DNA of 64,000 nt from Actinomycetes bacterium (GTDB taxonomy: Bacteria > Actinomycetota > Actinomycetes > Actinomycetales > Actinomycetaceae). Made by a program: the position numbers and the translations under genes. Where the stretch lies: the NCBI GenBank assembly GCA_023389315.1, contig JAEWEQ010000061.1, positions 6,288 to 70,287 on the forward strand, given 5' to 3'. Shown in pieces: positions 37,001 through 45,678 of this stretch (its first letter is position 1; each line of letters starts with the position of its first letter). The notes below the pieces were generated by a model. The model saw only the letters and a list, made by a program, of their open reading frames with translations, searched no databases and was not told the DNA's origin.

Positions 37001-38512
37001 CTACTGGGTTACGGCTTTGCGTAGTTCACGCATCTGCTTCCACACCGGTTGGATGGCTTCGCGGGTAGCGATGAAGATCCGGTGGGTGAGGTCGTAGATT
37101 TCCCGGTTCTCGGGGTTCGGTTCGAAGGTCGCCATGGAGGTACCCAACGCTTGGGCCGCTTCCTGAATGGTGGGGAAACGCCCAGCGGATACCAGGGCGA
37201 GGACAGCCGCCCCACGCGCCCCCGCTTCGGGAGCGTCTTGGCGGATCACGCGTTTGCCGGTGGCGTCGGCCAGGATTTCGCACAGCAGGTCGGAGCGGAA
37301 ACCACCACCGGAAACCACCAGGTCAGTTTCCACTTCCAGGGCGTTCACGCATTCAACCAGGGAGAAGGCCACGCCCTCGTAAACTGACCGCAGGATGTCT
37401 TCGCGCGCCGAGGTCAGCGACATGCCCTGCCAAGAAGCCGAAGCGTTGGTGTCCAAGAAGGGGGCGCGTTCCCCTCCAGGGGAAGCGTAGGGCAGGTAAA
37501 TTACGCCGCGCGAACCCGGTTTGGCTTTGCGGGCTTGGGCTTCGATGGCAGACCAGTCTTCGTCCTCCAAACCCAGGGTGCGCCGGATCCAATCCAGGTT
37601 GGGGGTGCCGGTCATGGGCGCCATGAACTCCAGCACCTGGGTGCCGTTACCGGTGGCGAGCACCATCGACAGGTCAGATTTACGCTCTGCCACTGACGGC
37701 AGCAGGGTGCCGACGAAACCCGTGGTTCCCAGAATCAGCCAGGTGGCGTTGTCTTCGATGGCTCCCAGGCCCATACCGGTGACGGCCACGTCGATCATGC
37801 CCACCCCGACGGGTGTGCCAGCGGGGATGCCGGTGCGCTGGGCCGCTTCTTCACTCAGCGGGCTGGCCGGTCCGTCGGCGTGGCGGATTTCGGGCAGCAG
37901 CCGCAGGGTGTCTTCCAGTCCGAGGTCGGTGGCCAGGTCGGCACAGAAGCCGGAGGCGTCACGCACGTCCAGGAAGGAGCGGGAGGCTTCGGTGTAGTCG
38001 GTGGCGCGCACGCCGGTGAGTTTGAAGCGGATCCAGTCTTTACAGTTCAGGTGGGTGGCGGCGCGCTCGACCGCTTCGGGTTGGGTTTCTTTGAGTTCTT
38101 CGATGAGGACGGGGAATAGCCCACCGAAAACGGTGGTGCCGGTGACGTCTAGGACTTTGCGGCCGCGCCCGTCCACTTCCCAGGCGTTGACGCGGTCGGC
38201 GGCGCGACCGTCGAGCCAGTTGGCGGCGGGCCGGGTGGGTTTGCCTTCGGTGTCGATCAGCCAGGCGCCGTCTCCTTGGCCGGTTAGACCGATTCCCACC
38301 ACATTGGTATCAGGTAGTTGAGCTCTTACCTGAGTGAGGCAGTCTGCGACTGCTTCCCAGATTAGCTCCATGTCTTGTTCGGCTTCTCCATTGTCCCCAT
38401 ACTGTACGGGTACGGATGCGTGGTGGGTGGCTTGGATCTGTCCATCCAGGTTGAAGGCAACGGCTTTTACCGCGGTAGTACCGCCATCGATACCGATAAC
38501 GATGTCGCTCAC
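37001..38512 (-). CDS. FGGY-family carbohydrate kinase
   Basis: 503 residues. The phosphate-1 loop IVIGIDGGTTAVKAVAFNLD and EAEQDMELIWEAV are reminiscent of erythritol/L-xylulose kinases (EryA, LyxK) more than glycerol or xylulose kinases; YLPYASPGGERAPFLD and DLVVSGGGFRSDLLCEILAD are FGGY C-domain signatures. The GTG start has GAGGAG five bases upstream. First gene of the three-gene operon, divergent from the DeoR regulator. No sugar transporter accompanies it. The substrate is probably a four- or five-carbon polyol or ketose; uncertain. Confidence 0.88.
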   Translation of the reverse strand: MSDIVIGIDGGTTAVKAVAFNLDGQIQATHHASVPVQYGDNGEAEQDMELIWEAVADCLTQVRAQLPDTNVVGIGLTGQGDGAWLIDTEGKPTRPAANWLDGRAADRVNAWEVDGRGRKVLDVTGTTVFGGLFPVLIEELKETQPEAVERAATHLNCKDWIRFKLTGVRATDYTEASRSFLDVRDASGFCADLATDLGLEDTLRLLPEIRHADGPASPLSEEAAQRTGIPAGTPVGVGMIDVAVTGMGLGAIEDNATWLILGTTGFVGTLLPSVAERKSDLSMVLATGNGTQVLEFMAPMTGTPNLDWIRRTLGLEDEDWSAIEAQARKAKPGSRGVIYLPYASPGGERAPFLDTNASASWQGMSLTSAREDILRSVYEGVAFSLVECVNALEVETDLVVSGGGFRSDLLCEILADATGKRVIRQDAPEAGARGAAVLALVSAGRFPTIQEAAQALGTSMATFEPNPENREIYDLTHRIFIATREAIQPVWKQMRELRKAVTQ

Positions 38513-38728
38513 GTTTACTCCTCATCGAGTGTGATTAGTGTGCGGTCCGGAAGTTGACCGGTGGCGCGGGCGCCGGAATGGTTGGTCGTGGTGGTGCGCG
38601 AGGGCGGGAGATAGTGGGCGTTGACCACCCTCTTTTATCCTAAGACTAATTCCAGCTTTTCTCAAGCATTATGCAAAAGTCTAGTTGTTTTTCTCAGTAC
38701 TGTCGCAAATTATTGGTTTAGGTTCCAT

Positions 38729-38751
38729 CCACAACGACTGTCACAGATACT
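38729..38751 (+). promoter_or_regulatory. Candidate promoter for a leaderless deoR-type transcript
   Basis: GATACT (38746-38751) lies six bases before the ATG at 38758, with TTCCAT (38723-38728) 17 bases further upstream. No ribosome-binding site precedes the ATG, so transcription probably starts at the A of the start codon. The rest of 38513-38757 is AT-rich for this genome and must carry the kinase operon promoter. Confidence 0.4.
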
Positions 38752-38757
38752 AATAGC

Positions 38758-39543
38758 ATGAGCGAAATCCCAGATCGCGCCACTCCTGCTGAACGCCAAC
38801 GACAAATTGTGGACGCCGTAATCGCGGGCGGCGCATTGCGTATCGACGACATCGCTGAGCGCATGAAAGTCTCCCCCGTTACCATCTACCGTGATGTCCA
38901 GGTCCTGGAGGAAAGCGGTGTGGTGGAGCGCGCTAAGGGGCATGTGCGACTGCGAGCATCCTCCACTGTGGAACTCCCGCCGCAGATTCGACGCACGCGC
39001 GCGCCGGAAGAAAAATCCGTCGTCACCGCCGCCGCCATGCATCTGGTTAACCCCGGTGATGCGATCTTGCTGGATGACTCCTCTACTCTGCTGCCGATGC
39101 TGCCGCTACTTAAAGACATCACGCCACTTACCATCATCACCAACTCCCTCACAGTGGCCGACAGTATCCGCGATTGGGGGGACCACCAGCTAGTGCTAAT
39201 TGGGGGGCGTTACCGGCAGTGGGCGCACGCTTTTTACGGCACGCTAGCAGTGTCTCAAGTTAAGGAACTGCGCGCGGACGCCTGTTTTATGTCTGACGCC
39301 GCGGTGTGGGGCGGATCGATCTACAACCCGATGGATTACGTGATCGACATGAAGCGCGCCATGTTAGAGCAGGCCACGCAGCGCACCCTGCTGATCGACA
39401 GCTCTAAGTTCGCGCGCCACGCCTGGCAAAAGACCGCGCCGCTGAGTGTATTCGACACCATCATTGTGGACCAGGCCGTGACCGAGGCCCAGCACGAGAT
39501 ACTGCTGGATTCGGGGGCGGAAGTCATCGTCGCCCGCGGGTAG
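38758..39543 (+). CDS. DeoR-family transcriptional repressor
   Basis: 261 residues. An N-terminal DeoR helix-turn-helix (ERQRQIVDAVIAGGALRIDD ... VSPVTIYRDVQVLEESGVV) is joined to a DeoR C-terminal sugar-phosphate sensor (AMHLVNPGDAILLDDSSTLL, ITNSLTVADSI, LIGGRYR, TLLIDSSKFAR). It is divergent from the kinase-dehydrogenase-aldolase operon and most likely represses it until a phosphorylated sugar binds. Confidence 0.92.
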   Translation: MSEIPDRATPAERQRQIVDAVIAGGALRIDDIAERMKVSPVTIYRDVQVLEESGVVERAKGHVRLRASSTVELPPQIRRTRAPEEKSVVTAAAMHLVNPGDAILLDDSSTLLPMLPLLKDITPLTIITNSLTVADSIRDWGDHQLVLIGGRYRQWAHAFYGTLAVSQVKELRADACFMSDAAVWGGSIYNPMDYVIDMKRAMLEQATQRTLLIDSSKFARHAWQKTAPLSVFDTIIVDQAVTEAQHEILLDSGAEVIVARG

Positions 39544-39685
39544 GGAGCGCGCCCTGCTGGGTGGCTGCCCGCAGGGCGACAGACGCTGGATGCGCTAACG
39601 GCAGGAATCGAGGTGCGGGCGGCCTGCATGGCGGCCGCAGCCGCTAACGTGAGCCCGGCCTCGGCGTCAGCACCGGGCGCGCCCA

Positions 39686-40471
39686 CTACGCCACCGGGGT
39701 GGCGCCGCCGTCCAGTCGCAAACTAGTGCCCGTGATATAGGCTGCCGGCGCGGACGCCAAGAAAGCTATCGCCGCACCCATCTCCGCTGGCTTTCCCAAC
39801 CGGCGCACCGGAATGGTGTTTTCAAACTTGGCGCGCACCGCCTCGGCCGTGCTGCCCTCACGCTCCGCCTGATCCGCATCCAACTGGTCGATACGCGGGG
39901 TGGCGATGCGACCGGGGTGGACCAGGTTAACGGTGACACCGTCGGGCCCAACTTCAGTGGCCAACGCCTTCAAGTAACCGGCCAGCGCCTGCCGCCCCAA
40001 GGTGGAAAGTACCAACTGTTCGCTGGGCGTAATCACTGCGGTGGAGCCGATGGCGATGATGCGCCCCCAACCGCGCTCACGCATGCCAGGTAGCGTGGCG
40101 CCCACCATCTGCACGTGCGGGGTCAGCAGGCGACGCACCGCGCCCTCCACGTCCTCGCCGCTAACAGCGCTGGGTAGGCCGGGTTTGGGGCCGGGGCCGT
40201 TTAGTACCAAAATGTCGATCGCGCCCAGCTCTTTTACGCAAGTGGCGAGGGCGGACTCCACTGTTTGCGCATCTTCAACGTCCATAGGCGCGGCGATGGC
40301 GGTTCCCCCACTGGCGCGGATTTCATCGACCACCGGCTGACAGCGTTCGCGAGTGCGGCCGGTGACGCACACTTTCACGCCCTCAGCACCCAACGCCAGG
40401 GCAGCGCCGCGCCCCAAACCGGAGGTGGAGGCGGCTACAAACGCCACCCGGTTAGCGATTCCTAAGTCCAT
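39686..40471 (-). CDS. Atypical short-chain dehydrogenase/reductase
   Basis: 261 residues. Rossmann fold with glycine motif AASTSGLGRGAALAL, LNGPGPKPG in place of the usual NNAG, and a C-terminal YITGTSLRLDGGATPVA. At the position where classical SDRs have YxxxK the sequence reads VLSTLGRQALAGYLKALA, so the catalytic Tyr and Lys are replaced (Ser and Arg in my alignment). A divergent SDR subgroup with this change exists. ATG GAC TTA GGA at 40471 follows GGGGGAGC; an upstream ATG was rejected. Role unknown. Confidence 0.85.
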   Translation of the reverse strand: MDLGIANRVAFVAASTSGLGRGAALALGAEGVKVCVTGRTRERCQPVVDEIRASGGTAIAAPMDVEDAQTVESALATCVKELGAIDILVLNGPGPKPGLPSAVSGEDVEGAVRRLLTPHVQMVGATLPGMRERGWGRIIAIGSTAVITPSEQLVLSTLGRQALAGYLKALATEVGPDGVTVNLVHPGRIATPRIDQLDADQAEREGSTAEAVRAKFENTIPVRRLGKPAEMGAAIAFLASAPAAYITGTSLRLDGGATPVA

Positions 40472-40522
40472 CTGCTCCCCCTTCAACAGGTTTGAAGTGG
40501 CCGGCGCTGGACTATTTGCGTA

Positions 40523-41212
40523 TCACTGCCGGAAGGCTGTGTCCAACTTCTTTGCCGGGCCAGCTACCAAAACGGTTTGACCTTTACGTACCACGGTATC
40601 AGCAACCGCCGACAACCAATTGCCTTCTTCGTCGCGCACCCCGATGATGGTGATCCCCAGGCGGGAGCGGATCGCCAGTTGCGACAGCGGCACCCCGGTG
40701 TACTTTTCCGGCATCACGGTGGTGGCCATGGCGAAACCGTGGCCCAGGTCGAAGTAGTCCGAAAGGGAGCGGGTCAGCAGGTGCGCGGCCCGCACCCCCA
40801 TGTCCTTTTCCGGATGGAAAATGTGTTTGATGCCCATTTGTGCGAGGATTTCACCTTGCTGCTCGGTGGAAGCCTTCGCCCAGATCTCGGGGCCGTCGAG
40901 TTTAAGTAAGGCCGAGGCCACCAGGATGGAGGCCGCCAGGTCAGCTCCGATGGCGACCACCGCGTTGGGGAACTCATCGACCCCCAGCTGCCGCAGGGTT
41001 TCCACGTCGGAGGCATCGGCGCGCACCACCTGGGTGAGTTTGCCGTTCATGGACTGCACCGTGGCTTCGTGGTTGTCGATGCCCAGCACCTCCACCCCGG
41101 AGGCGATGAGTTCTTCAGCCATGGCGCGCCCGAAGCGCCCCAAGCCGATGATGACCACGCCACCGTTGTCAGGGTTGATGTGGGGATGGAGGGAAAACGT
41201 GAGCCTAGCCAA
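40523..41212 (-). CDS. ktrA: Potassium uptake regulatory subunit (KtrA/TrkA, RCK)
   Basis: 229 residues. RCK_N nucleotide-binding domain (VVIIGLGRFGRAMAEELIAS, then IDNHEATVQ with acidic residue for ribose) and RCK_C (about 145-225). Cytoplasmic octameric ring that gates the KtrB channel in response to ATP/ADP or c-di-AMP. The start is TTG and overlaps the end of ktrB by 8 bp. The lysS-ktrB-ktrA order on one strand suggests one transcript. Confidence 0.93.
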   Translation of the reverse strand: MARLTFSLHPHINPDNGGVVIIGLGRFGRAMAEELIASGVEVLGIDNHEATVQSMNGKLTQVVRADASDVETLRQLGVDEFPNAVVAIGADLAASILVASALLKLDGPEIWAKASTEQQGEILAQMGIKHIFHPEKDMGVRAAHLLTRSLSDYFDLGHGFAMATTVMPEKYTGVPLSQLAIRSRLGITIIGVRDEEGNWLSAVADTVVRKGQTVLVAGPAKKLDTAFRQ

Positions 41213-42632
41213 TGAGGGGCCTTTCTTTGGGGAGTTCGAAACGTGGCATTTGCGGGTTGATGGCCAGGGCGGTGGCGACCGTTATGGGTCCCACACGTCC
41301 GAAGAACATCAACAGGGTCAGCATGATCTGCACGCTGATGGGAAGGGTCGGGGTGATGCCGGTGGATAGTCCGACTGTCCCCAAAGCGGAGGTAACTTCA
41401 AACAGGGAGCGGTCCATGCCGTGCTCGGTAAGCAGCATCATCACCCCGGTGCATACCACCACGATAGTGAACGCCAGTACCAACACGGTGGTGGCTTGGC
41501 GGTGCACCGAGCGGCCGATACGTGAGCCGAGGACGTTCACTGCCCGCCCGGCTTTCACTTCGGTTAACACCATGAAGAACAGCACCAGCGCGGTAGTTAC
41601 CTTCATACCGCCGGCGGTCCCAGCGGGGCCACCTCCGATGAACATAAGGAAGTCAGTGACCAGCAAGGTGACGTCCGATTGGGCTCCGATATCCATGGCG
41701 TTGAAACCGGCGGTGCGAGGTGAAACAGCGGTGAAGAAAGACAGCAGCAGTTTGCCTGGCACTGACAGGGAAGCCATAGTGGCTTGGTTGTTCCACTCCA
41801 AGATAGCGATGGCGGCCCACCCACCCAGTAGCAAAGCTGCGGTACCGAACAGCACCATGCGGGTGTTGAGGGAGAAATACATCAGGGTTTTGCCGCGGGC
41901 CTTCAGGGCGCGTCGAAACTCGATTAACACGGGGAAGCCCAAACCGCCGATGATGATGAGGAAGCTGATGGGGAGGATCATCAGCGGGTCGGTGGCGAAA
42001 CTCATCAGCGAGTCAGTGTAGAGGGAAAAGCCGGCGTTGTTGAAGGCCGACACCGCGAAAAACACTCCGTGCCCGAGGGCGTGGGAGAATGACTCTCCTT
42101 TGCGCCAGAACAAGTCCAACACCATGGGGATAGCGAAGAGCGCCTGGATCCCCAGGGAGTACATCACGATGCGGCGCACCACTGCGGCAATTTCGCGCGG
42201 CGACACCAGCCCCGCGACGGAGGCCACCACGATGCGTTGGCGCAGGTTCAGCCGGTCGGCGATCAGCAGTGCCATCAACGCACCCAGCGTCATGGTTCCT
42301 AAGCCACCGATCTCCATCAAGATGGCTAAGACCACGTGCCCGAAGGTAGTCCAGTAGGTCTGGGTATCAACCACGATCAGGCCGGTCACGCAGGAAGCGG
42401 AAGTGGCGGTGAAGAATGCTGCGCTAAGGGGCGCACCGCCCTCGAGCGCCGGTCCCGCCAGACGCGCGGGACTGCCGCCTGGCCAAGCTGGTGCCCCGGT
42501 GCGGGCGATGGGGAGCATCAAAAGTAGCGTCCCCAGCATTATGACTCCCGCCAGTGCGAGGGCGGAGGCGCGCGCTGGTTGCGAAAGCAACCCGGGGCGG
42601 GTGCGCGAAGGCCCGCGAGAAAATAGGCCCAC
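41205..42632 (-). CDS. ktrB: Potassium channel subunit KtrB/TrkH
   Basis: 475 residues, four repeated M1-P-M2 units. Pore loops are visible: TATSASCVTGL, SAFNNAGFSL, TAVSPRTAGFN and TSALGTVGLSTG, each with the single selectivity-filter glycine. Membrane K+ (Na+-coupled) uptake together with KtrA. The start is GTG, 9 bp after the lysS stop. The c-di-AMP riboswitch elsewhere in the window is a reminder that RCK_C domains also sense this messenger; a link here is not shown. Confidence 0.95.
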   Translation of the reverse strand: MGLFSRGPSRTRPGLLSQPARASALALAGVIMLGTLLLMLPIARTGAPAWPGGSPARLAGPALEGGAPLSAAFFTATSASCVTGLIVVDTQTYWTTFGHVVLAILMEIGGLGTMTLGALMALLIADRLNLRQRIVVASVAGLVSPREIAAVVRRIVMYSLGIQALFAIPMVLDLFWRKGESFSHALGHGVFFAVSAFNNAGFSLYTDSLMSFATDPLMILPISFLIIIGGLGFPVLIEFRRALKARGKTLMYFSLNTRMVLFGTAALLLGGWAAIAILEWNNQATMASLSVPGKLLLSFFTAVSPRTAGFNAMDIGAQSDVTLLVTDFLMFIGGGPAGTAGGMKVTTALVLFFMVLTEVKAGRAVNVLGSRIGRSVHRQATTVLVLAFTIVVVCTGVMMLLTEHGMDRSLFEVTSALGTVGLSTGITPTLPISVQIMLTLLMFFGRVGPITVATALAINPQMPRFELPKERPLIG

Positions 42633-42641
42633 AGGCGGGTA

Positions 42642-44186
42642 CTATCCGAGTCGCTTTACGAGGGGGAAGGTGATGGTTTCGCGAATCCCCTGACCGGTTA
42701 GGGCCATCAGTAGGCGATCCAATCCCATACCCATGCCGCCTGTGGGGGGCATGCCCTGTTCCATGGCTTCGAGGAAGTCCTCATCCAGAACCATGGCTTC
42801 AGGGTCGCCCTTGGCGGCGGCCAGGGCTTGCATTTCGAAACGCTCACGCTGGATCACCGGGTCGATCAGTTCCGAATACGCGGTAGCCAGTTCGAAGCCG
42901 CGCACGTACAGGTCCCACTTCTCGACGCGTCCGGGCAGGGACCGGTGGGCGCGCACCAGCGGGGAGGTATCCACGGGGAAGTCGCGCACGAAGGTGGGTT
43001 CCCACAGGTGGTCGCCGACCAGTTCTTCGAAAATCAACTCCACGATCTTGCCATCGAGGGCGTGGTCGGGGACGTCAATATCGTGCTGTCCGGCCAGTGC
43101 CAGCAGACGCTCGCGCGGGGTGGAGGGGTCCACGTCCTCGCCCACCGCTTGCGAAACTGCCTCATAAAGGCTGATGGATTTCCACTCCCCCGACAGGTCG
43201 TAGGTGGAGCCGTCGGCCAGGGTCACCACTTCGGTGCCGAGGGCGTCGCGGGCAGCCTTTTGCACGAACTCGCGGGTGCGACGGGCCATGGAATCGTAGG
43301 TGCCGTAAGCTTCGTAGGCTTCCAGCATGGTGAACTCCGGGGAGTGGGAGGAGTCAGCGCCTTCGTTACGGAAGTTGCGGTTGATTTCGAAGACCTTTTC
43401 AATGCCGCCCACCACTGCGCGTTTGAGGAACAACTCCGGGGCAATACGCAGGTATAGCTCGGTGTCGTAGGCGTTCATGTGGGTTTGGAAGGGGCGAGCA
43501 GCAGCGCCACCGTGGATGTTTTGCAACATCGGGGTTTCGATCTCAATGAACCCGGCGTCGTCGAAATATTCGCGCAGGGAACGCACCACCTTGGCGCGCA
43601 TACGCACCATGTCTCGGGCGGCAGGGCGCACGATCATGTCCAGGTGACGGCGGCGGATGCGCGATTCTTCCGACAGCGTCATCTCTTCACCGTCTTCGGT
43701 GGTGAAGGTCTTGGGCAGGGGGCGCAGGGCTTTGCCGGCCAGTTGCCAGGCGGGCACGTCTTCGCCGGCAGTGGCGAGGACGGACAGTTCCCCGCGGCGC
43801 GAGCGCAGCGGGTGGCCGTGCACGAACAGGTGGTCGCCCAGGTCGACGTCTGCTTTGAAGTCCTTGAGGCTGTCGATGCCAATATCCTTAGCGGAGAGCA
43901 TGATTTGTAGGCGGTTTCCGGCGCCGTCTTGGATCACCGTGAACACGAGTTTGCCCGATCCACGGATGAACATCACGCGGCCAGCTAGGCCCACTACGTC
44001 CTCGGACTGCTGATCGGTTTCCAAGTGGTCGTACTGGCTGCGAACCTGTTCGATACTGGAAGTGATCGGCAGTTGCGCCGGATAAGGGTCGCGTCCGGCG
44101 GCGAGCAGGCGGTCGCGTTTTTCGCGACGCACGCGCACTTGTTCGGGAGCGTTAGGGGTTTCGTTCACGGTTGTTTGAGATTCCAC
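42642..44186 (-). CDS. lysS: Lysyl-tRNA synthetase, class II
   Basis: 514 residues. N-terminal OB-fold anticodon-binding domain (about 70-170, VVGLAGRVMFIRGSGKLVFT) then the class II core with motif 2 FRNEGADSSHSPEFTMLEAY and motif 3 PTGGMGMGLDRLLMAL. Charges tRNA-Lys with lysine in the cytoplasm. The GTG start gives MESQTTVNE. Upstream is the CobW-like gene on the same strand with a 105-bp gap; downstream is ktrB. Confidence 0.97.
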   Translation of the reverse strand: MESQTTVNETPNAPEQVRVRREKRDRLLAAGRDPYPAQLPITSSIEQVRSQYDHLETDQQSEDVVGLAGRVMFIRGSGKLVFTVIQDGAGNRLQIMLSAKDIGIDSLKDFKADVDLGDHLFVHGHPLRSRRGELSVLATAGEDVPAWQLAGKALRPLPKTFTTEDGEEMTLSEESRIRRRHLDMIVRPAARDMVRMRAKVVRSLREYFDDAGFIEIETPMLQNIHGGAAARPFQTHMNAYDTELYLRIAPELFLKRAVVGGIEKVFEINRNFRNEGADSSHSPEFTMLEAYEAYGTYDSMARRTREFVQKAARDALGTEVVTLADGSTYDLSGEWKSISLYEAVSQAVGEDVDPSTPRERLLALAGQHDIDVPDHALDGKIVELIFEELVGDHLWEPTFVRDFPVDTSPLVRAHRSLPGRVEKWDLYVRGFELATAYSELIDPVIQRERFEMQALAAAKGDPEAMVLDEDFLEAMEQGMPPTGGMGMGLDRLLMALTGQGIRETITFPLVKRLG

Positions 44187-44291
44187 GCCTCTATCGTAGC
44201 GTTAGCGGCGGCGCCGACGCATTCAGCGCGGGTGTGAGGGTGGCTACCGCCGGGACGCTGCCCGCACTGCCTGCGGCGCCTGCGCGGGCGA

Positions 44292-44984
44292 CTACTCGTC
44301 GATAACGCGCGCCAACGCCCGATCGACGTCGTGAGAGCAACTCACCCACGGCCCCACTTCCAGCTCCCCCCAATGGTCAATGCGGGCGTGGGCTGCCACC
44401 TGGCGCACCACGTCCTCGCCCGTAGTATCGGCGCCGGTAAGGACCACCTGGTCAGCGTAGAGCAGGTCGTCGACCAGCACTTCACTGACGGTGGCGTCCG
44501 AGTCATCGGACCAGTCGGGAGATTCCACCAGGCGACAGGTGTGCATCCACTGGCTCACATCGAAATCGTCGCTGGCCCCTACCAGTAGTTGCAGCGCCAC
44601 TTGCGTATCGACCGCGGTGATCGCCCTCGCCAATCGGAAATGGCGCAGCGGGCTGGCGGGCATTTCGATGGCTTGTTGGAGGCGCACGCTGGCGCTGGCC
44701 AGTTCGATGCCGCCAGGAATGATGACGAGGACGGGGCCGCCGCTGGGCAGGTCGGCCAGCAGGTTGGCGACTAGTTCCACCGTGGCGCAGGTGAGGCAGC
44801 TGATTTCGCGGATTTGGCGGTAGGTTTCCTCGCTGCCGGCGCGCGTGATGGTGATTTCGTAGGTTTCCCAATCGGTTTCGAAATCGAGTGCGATGGTGGT
44901 CAGGTTGGACACGCCGTGGGTGGCCCATTGAAAGCAGCTGCGGGCGATGAGGTCGTGGGCGCTCGCGATTAGCAGTGGTCGCAT
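44292..44984 (-). CDS. CobW-like protein lacking a P-loop, predicted Zur regulon member
   Basis: 230 residues. REISCLTCATVELVANLLAD resembles the metal-binding cysteine loop of CobW/COG0523 GTPases (C63xxC66), and LYADQVVLTGADTTG resembles the ADxVVLNKxD stretch, but the N-terminus lacks GxxGxGKT and the NKxD box is lost. This matches the degenerate CobW-like protein encoded near zinc-free ribosomal proteins in mycobacteria (Rv0106 type). It is divergent from rpmG/rpmJ with a Zur-type palindrome between. A zinc-handling or ribosome-remodelling role is inferred. ATG with GGGGA upstream. Confidence 0.75.
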   Translation of the reverse strand: MRPLLIASAHDLIARSCFQWATHGVSNLTTIALDFETDWETYEITITRAGSEETYRQIREISCLTCATVELVANLLADLPSGGPVLVIIPGGIELASASVRLQQAIEMPASPLRHFRLARAITAVDTQVALQLLVGASDDFDVSQWMHTCRLVESPDWSDDSDATVSEVLVDDLLYADQVVLTGADTTGEDVVRQVAAHARIDHWGELEVGPWVSCSHDVDRALARVIDE

Positions 44985-45044
44985 GTTTCCCCATTCTAGG
45001 TGGTGTGGGCGGCAGGTCGGGAGATGTCCACAACCCGAGCACTG

Positions 45045-45073
45045 TTGATAACCATTATCATTAAGTGTATCGT
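45045..45073 (+). promoter_or_regulatory. Zur box overlapping the rpmG-rpmJ promoter
   Basis: TGATAACCATTATCA (45046-45060) has perfect TGATAA/TTATCA arms, the core of actinobacterial Zur sites. TTGATA (45045-45050) and TATCGT (45068-45073) with a 17-base spacer form a good promoter, so Zur would cover the -35. With zinc bound Zur represses; in zinc limitation the zinc-free ribosomal proteins would be made. Confidence 0.8.
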
Positions 45074-45130
45074 GTGGAAACGCAAGTCACCCCACGCAGG
45101 GTGTGAAATGAAAGACTGAGGAAGACACCG

Positions 45131-45301
45131 ATGGCCAGTAAACACGCGGATATCCGCCCCGTAATCAAACTCGTTTCCACCGCCGGAACCGGATACACCT
45201 ACGTCACGCGCAAAAACCGGCGCAACACTCCGGACCGCCTGGTGATCCGCAAATACGACCCGGTGGTACGCCGGCACGTGGAGTTCAAAGAAAGCCGCTG
45301 A
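45131..45301 (+). CDS. rpmG: Ribosomal protein L33, zinc-free (C-) paralogue
   Basis: 56 residues; MASKHADIRPVIKLVSTAGT and RKNRRNTPDRLVIRKYDPVV match L33. All four zinc-binding cysteines of the C+ form are absent, as expected for the alternative L33 made in zinc deficiency. GAGGAAG precedes the ATG. Followed 31 bp later by the L36 paralogue. Confidence 0.95.
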   Translation: MASKHADIRPVIKLVSTAGTGYTYVTRKNRRNTPDRLVIRKYDPVVRRHVEFKESR

Positions 45302-45332
45302 GCCGTTTACCAGTTAGATAGGAAGGCAGAAA

Positions 45333-45455
45333 ATGAAGGTTCGAGCATCATTGCGCGCGCTGAAAGAAAAAGACGGGTCAATGGTGGTTCGCCGCCGCGG
45401 GAAGACCTACGTGATTAACAAACGTAACCCGCGCTTCAAAGCCCGCCAAGGCTAG
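45333..45455 (+). CDS. rpmJ: Ribosomal protein L36, zinc-free (C-) paralogue
   Basis: 40 residues; MKVRASLRALKEKDGSMVVR then RRGKTYVINKRNPRFKARQG. Length and sequence fit the YkgO-type L36 that lacks the CCHC zinc ligands. GGAAGG lies six bases before the ATG. Second gene of the Zur-controlled pair. Confidence 0.95.
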   Translation: MKVRASLRALKEKDGSMVVRRRGKTYVINKRNPRFKARQG

Positions 45456-45492
45456 GGGCGGCGCGCACTGGCGCCGCGAAGCGGCCTCACAG

Positions 45493-45531
45493 GGCGGCGC
45501 GCAGAGGCGGCGCGCAGAGGCGGCGCGTAGC
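45493..45531 (+). repeat. Three tandem 13-bp GC-rich repeats
   Basis: GGCGGCGCGCAGA at 45493 and 45506 and GGCGGCGCGTAGC at 45519. The segment 45456-45600 is very GC-rich, with a further duplicated CCTCACAGGGCG. No gene is seen in it. Confidence 0.8.
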
Positions 45532-45601
45532 GCCCTCACAGGGCGACGAGATGCGGGGCGGCACTCATAGGGTCGCCCGCTCCCCTAACACCCAGAAAAC
45601 G

Positions 45602-45639
45602 ACCGGTTCGAACTGACAGGAGAGGCAGTTCGAACCGGT
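45602..45639. terminator. Bidirectional terminator between rpmJ and panD
   Basis: ACCGGTTCGAACTG (45602-45615) and CAGTTCGAACCGGT (45626-45639) are perfect 14-bp arms with a 10-base loop. TTCT follows on the plus strand and CGTTTTC on the minus strand. Confidence 0.88.
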
Positions 45640-45678
45640 TTCTACGTGTACAGGGCACCGTCCTCGCAAACCGCGGGT

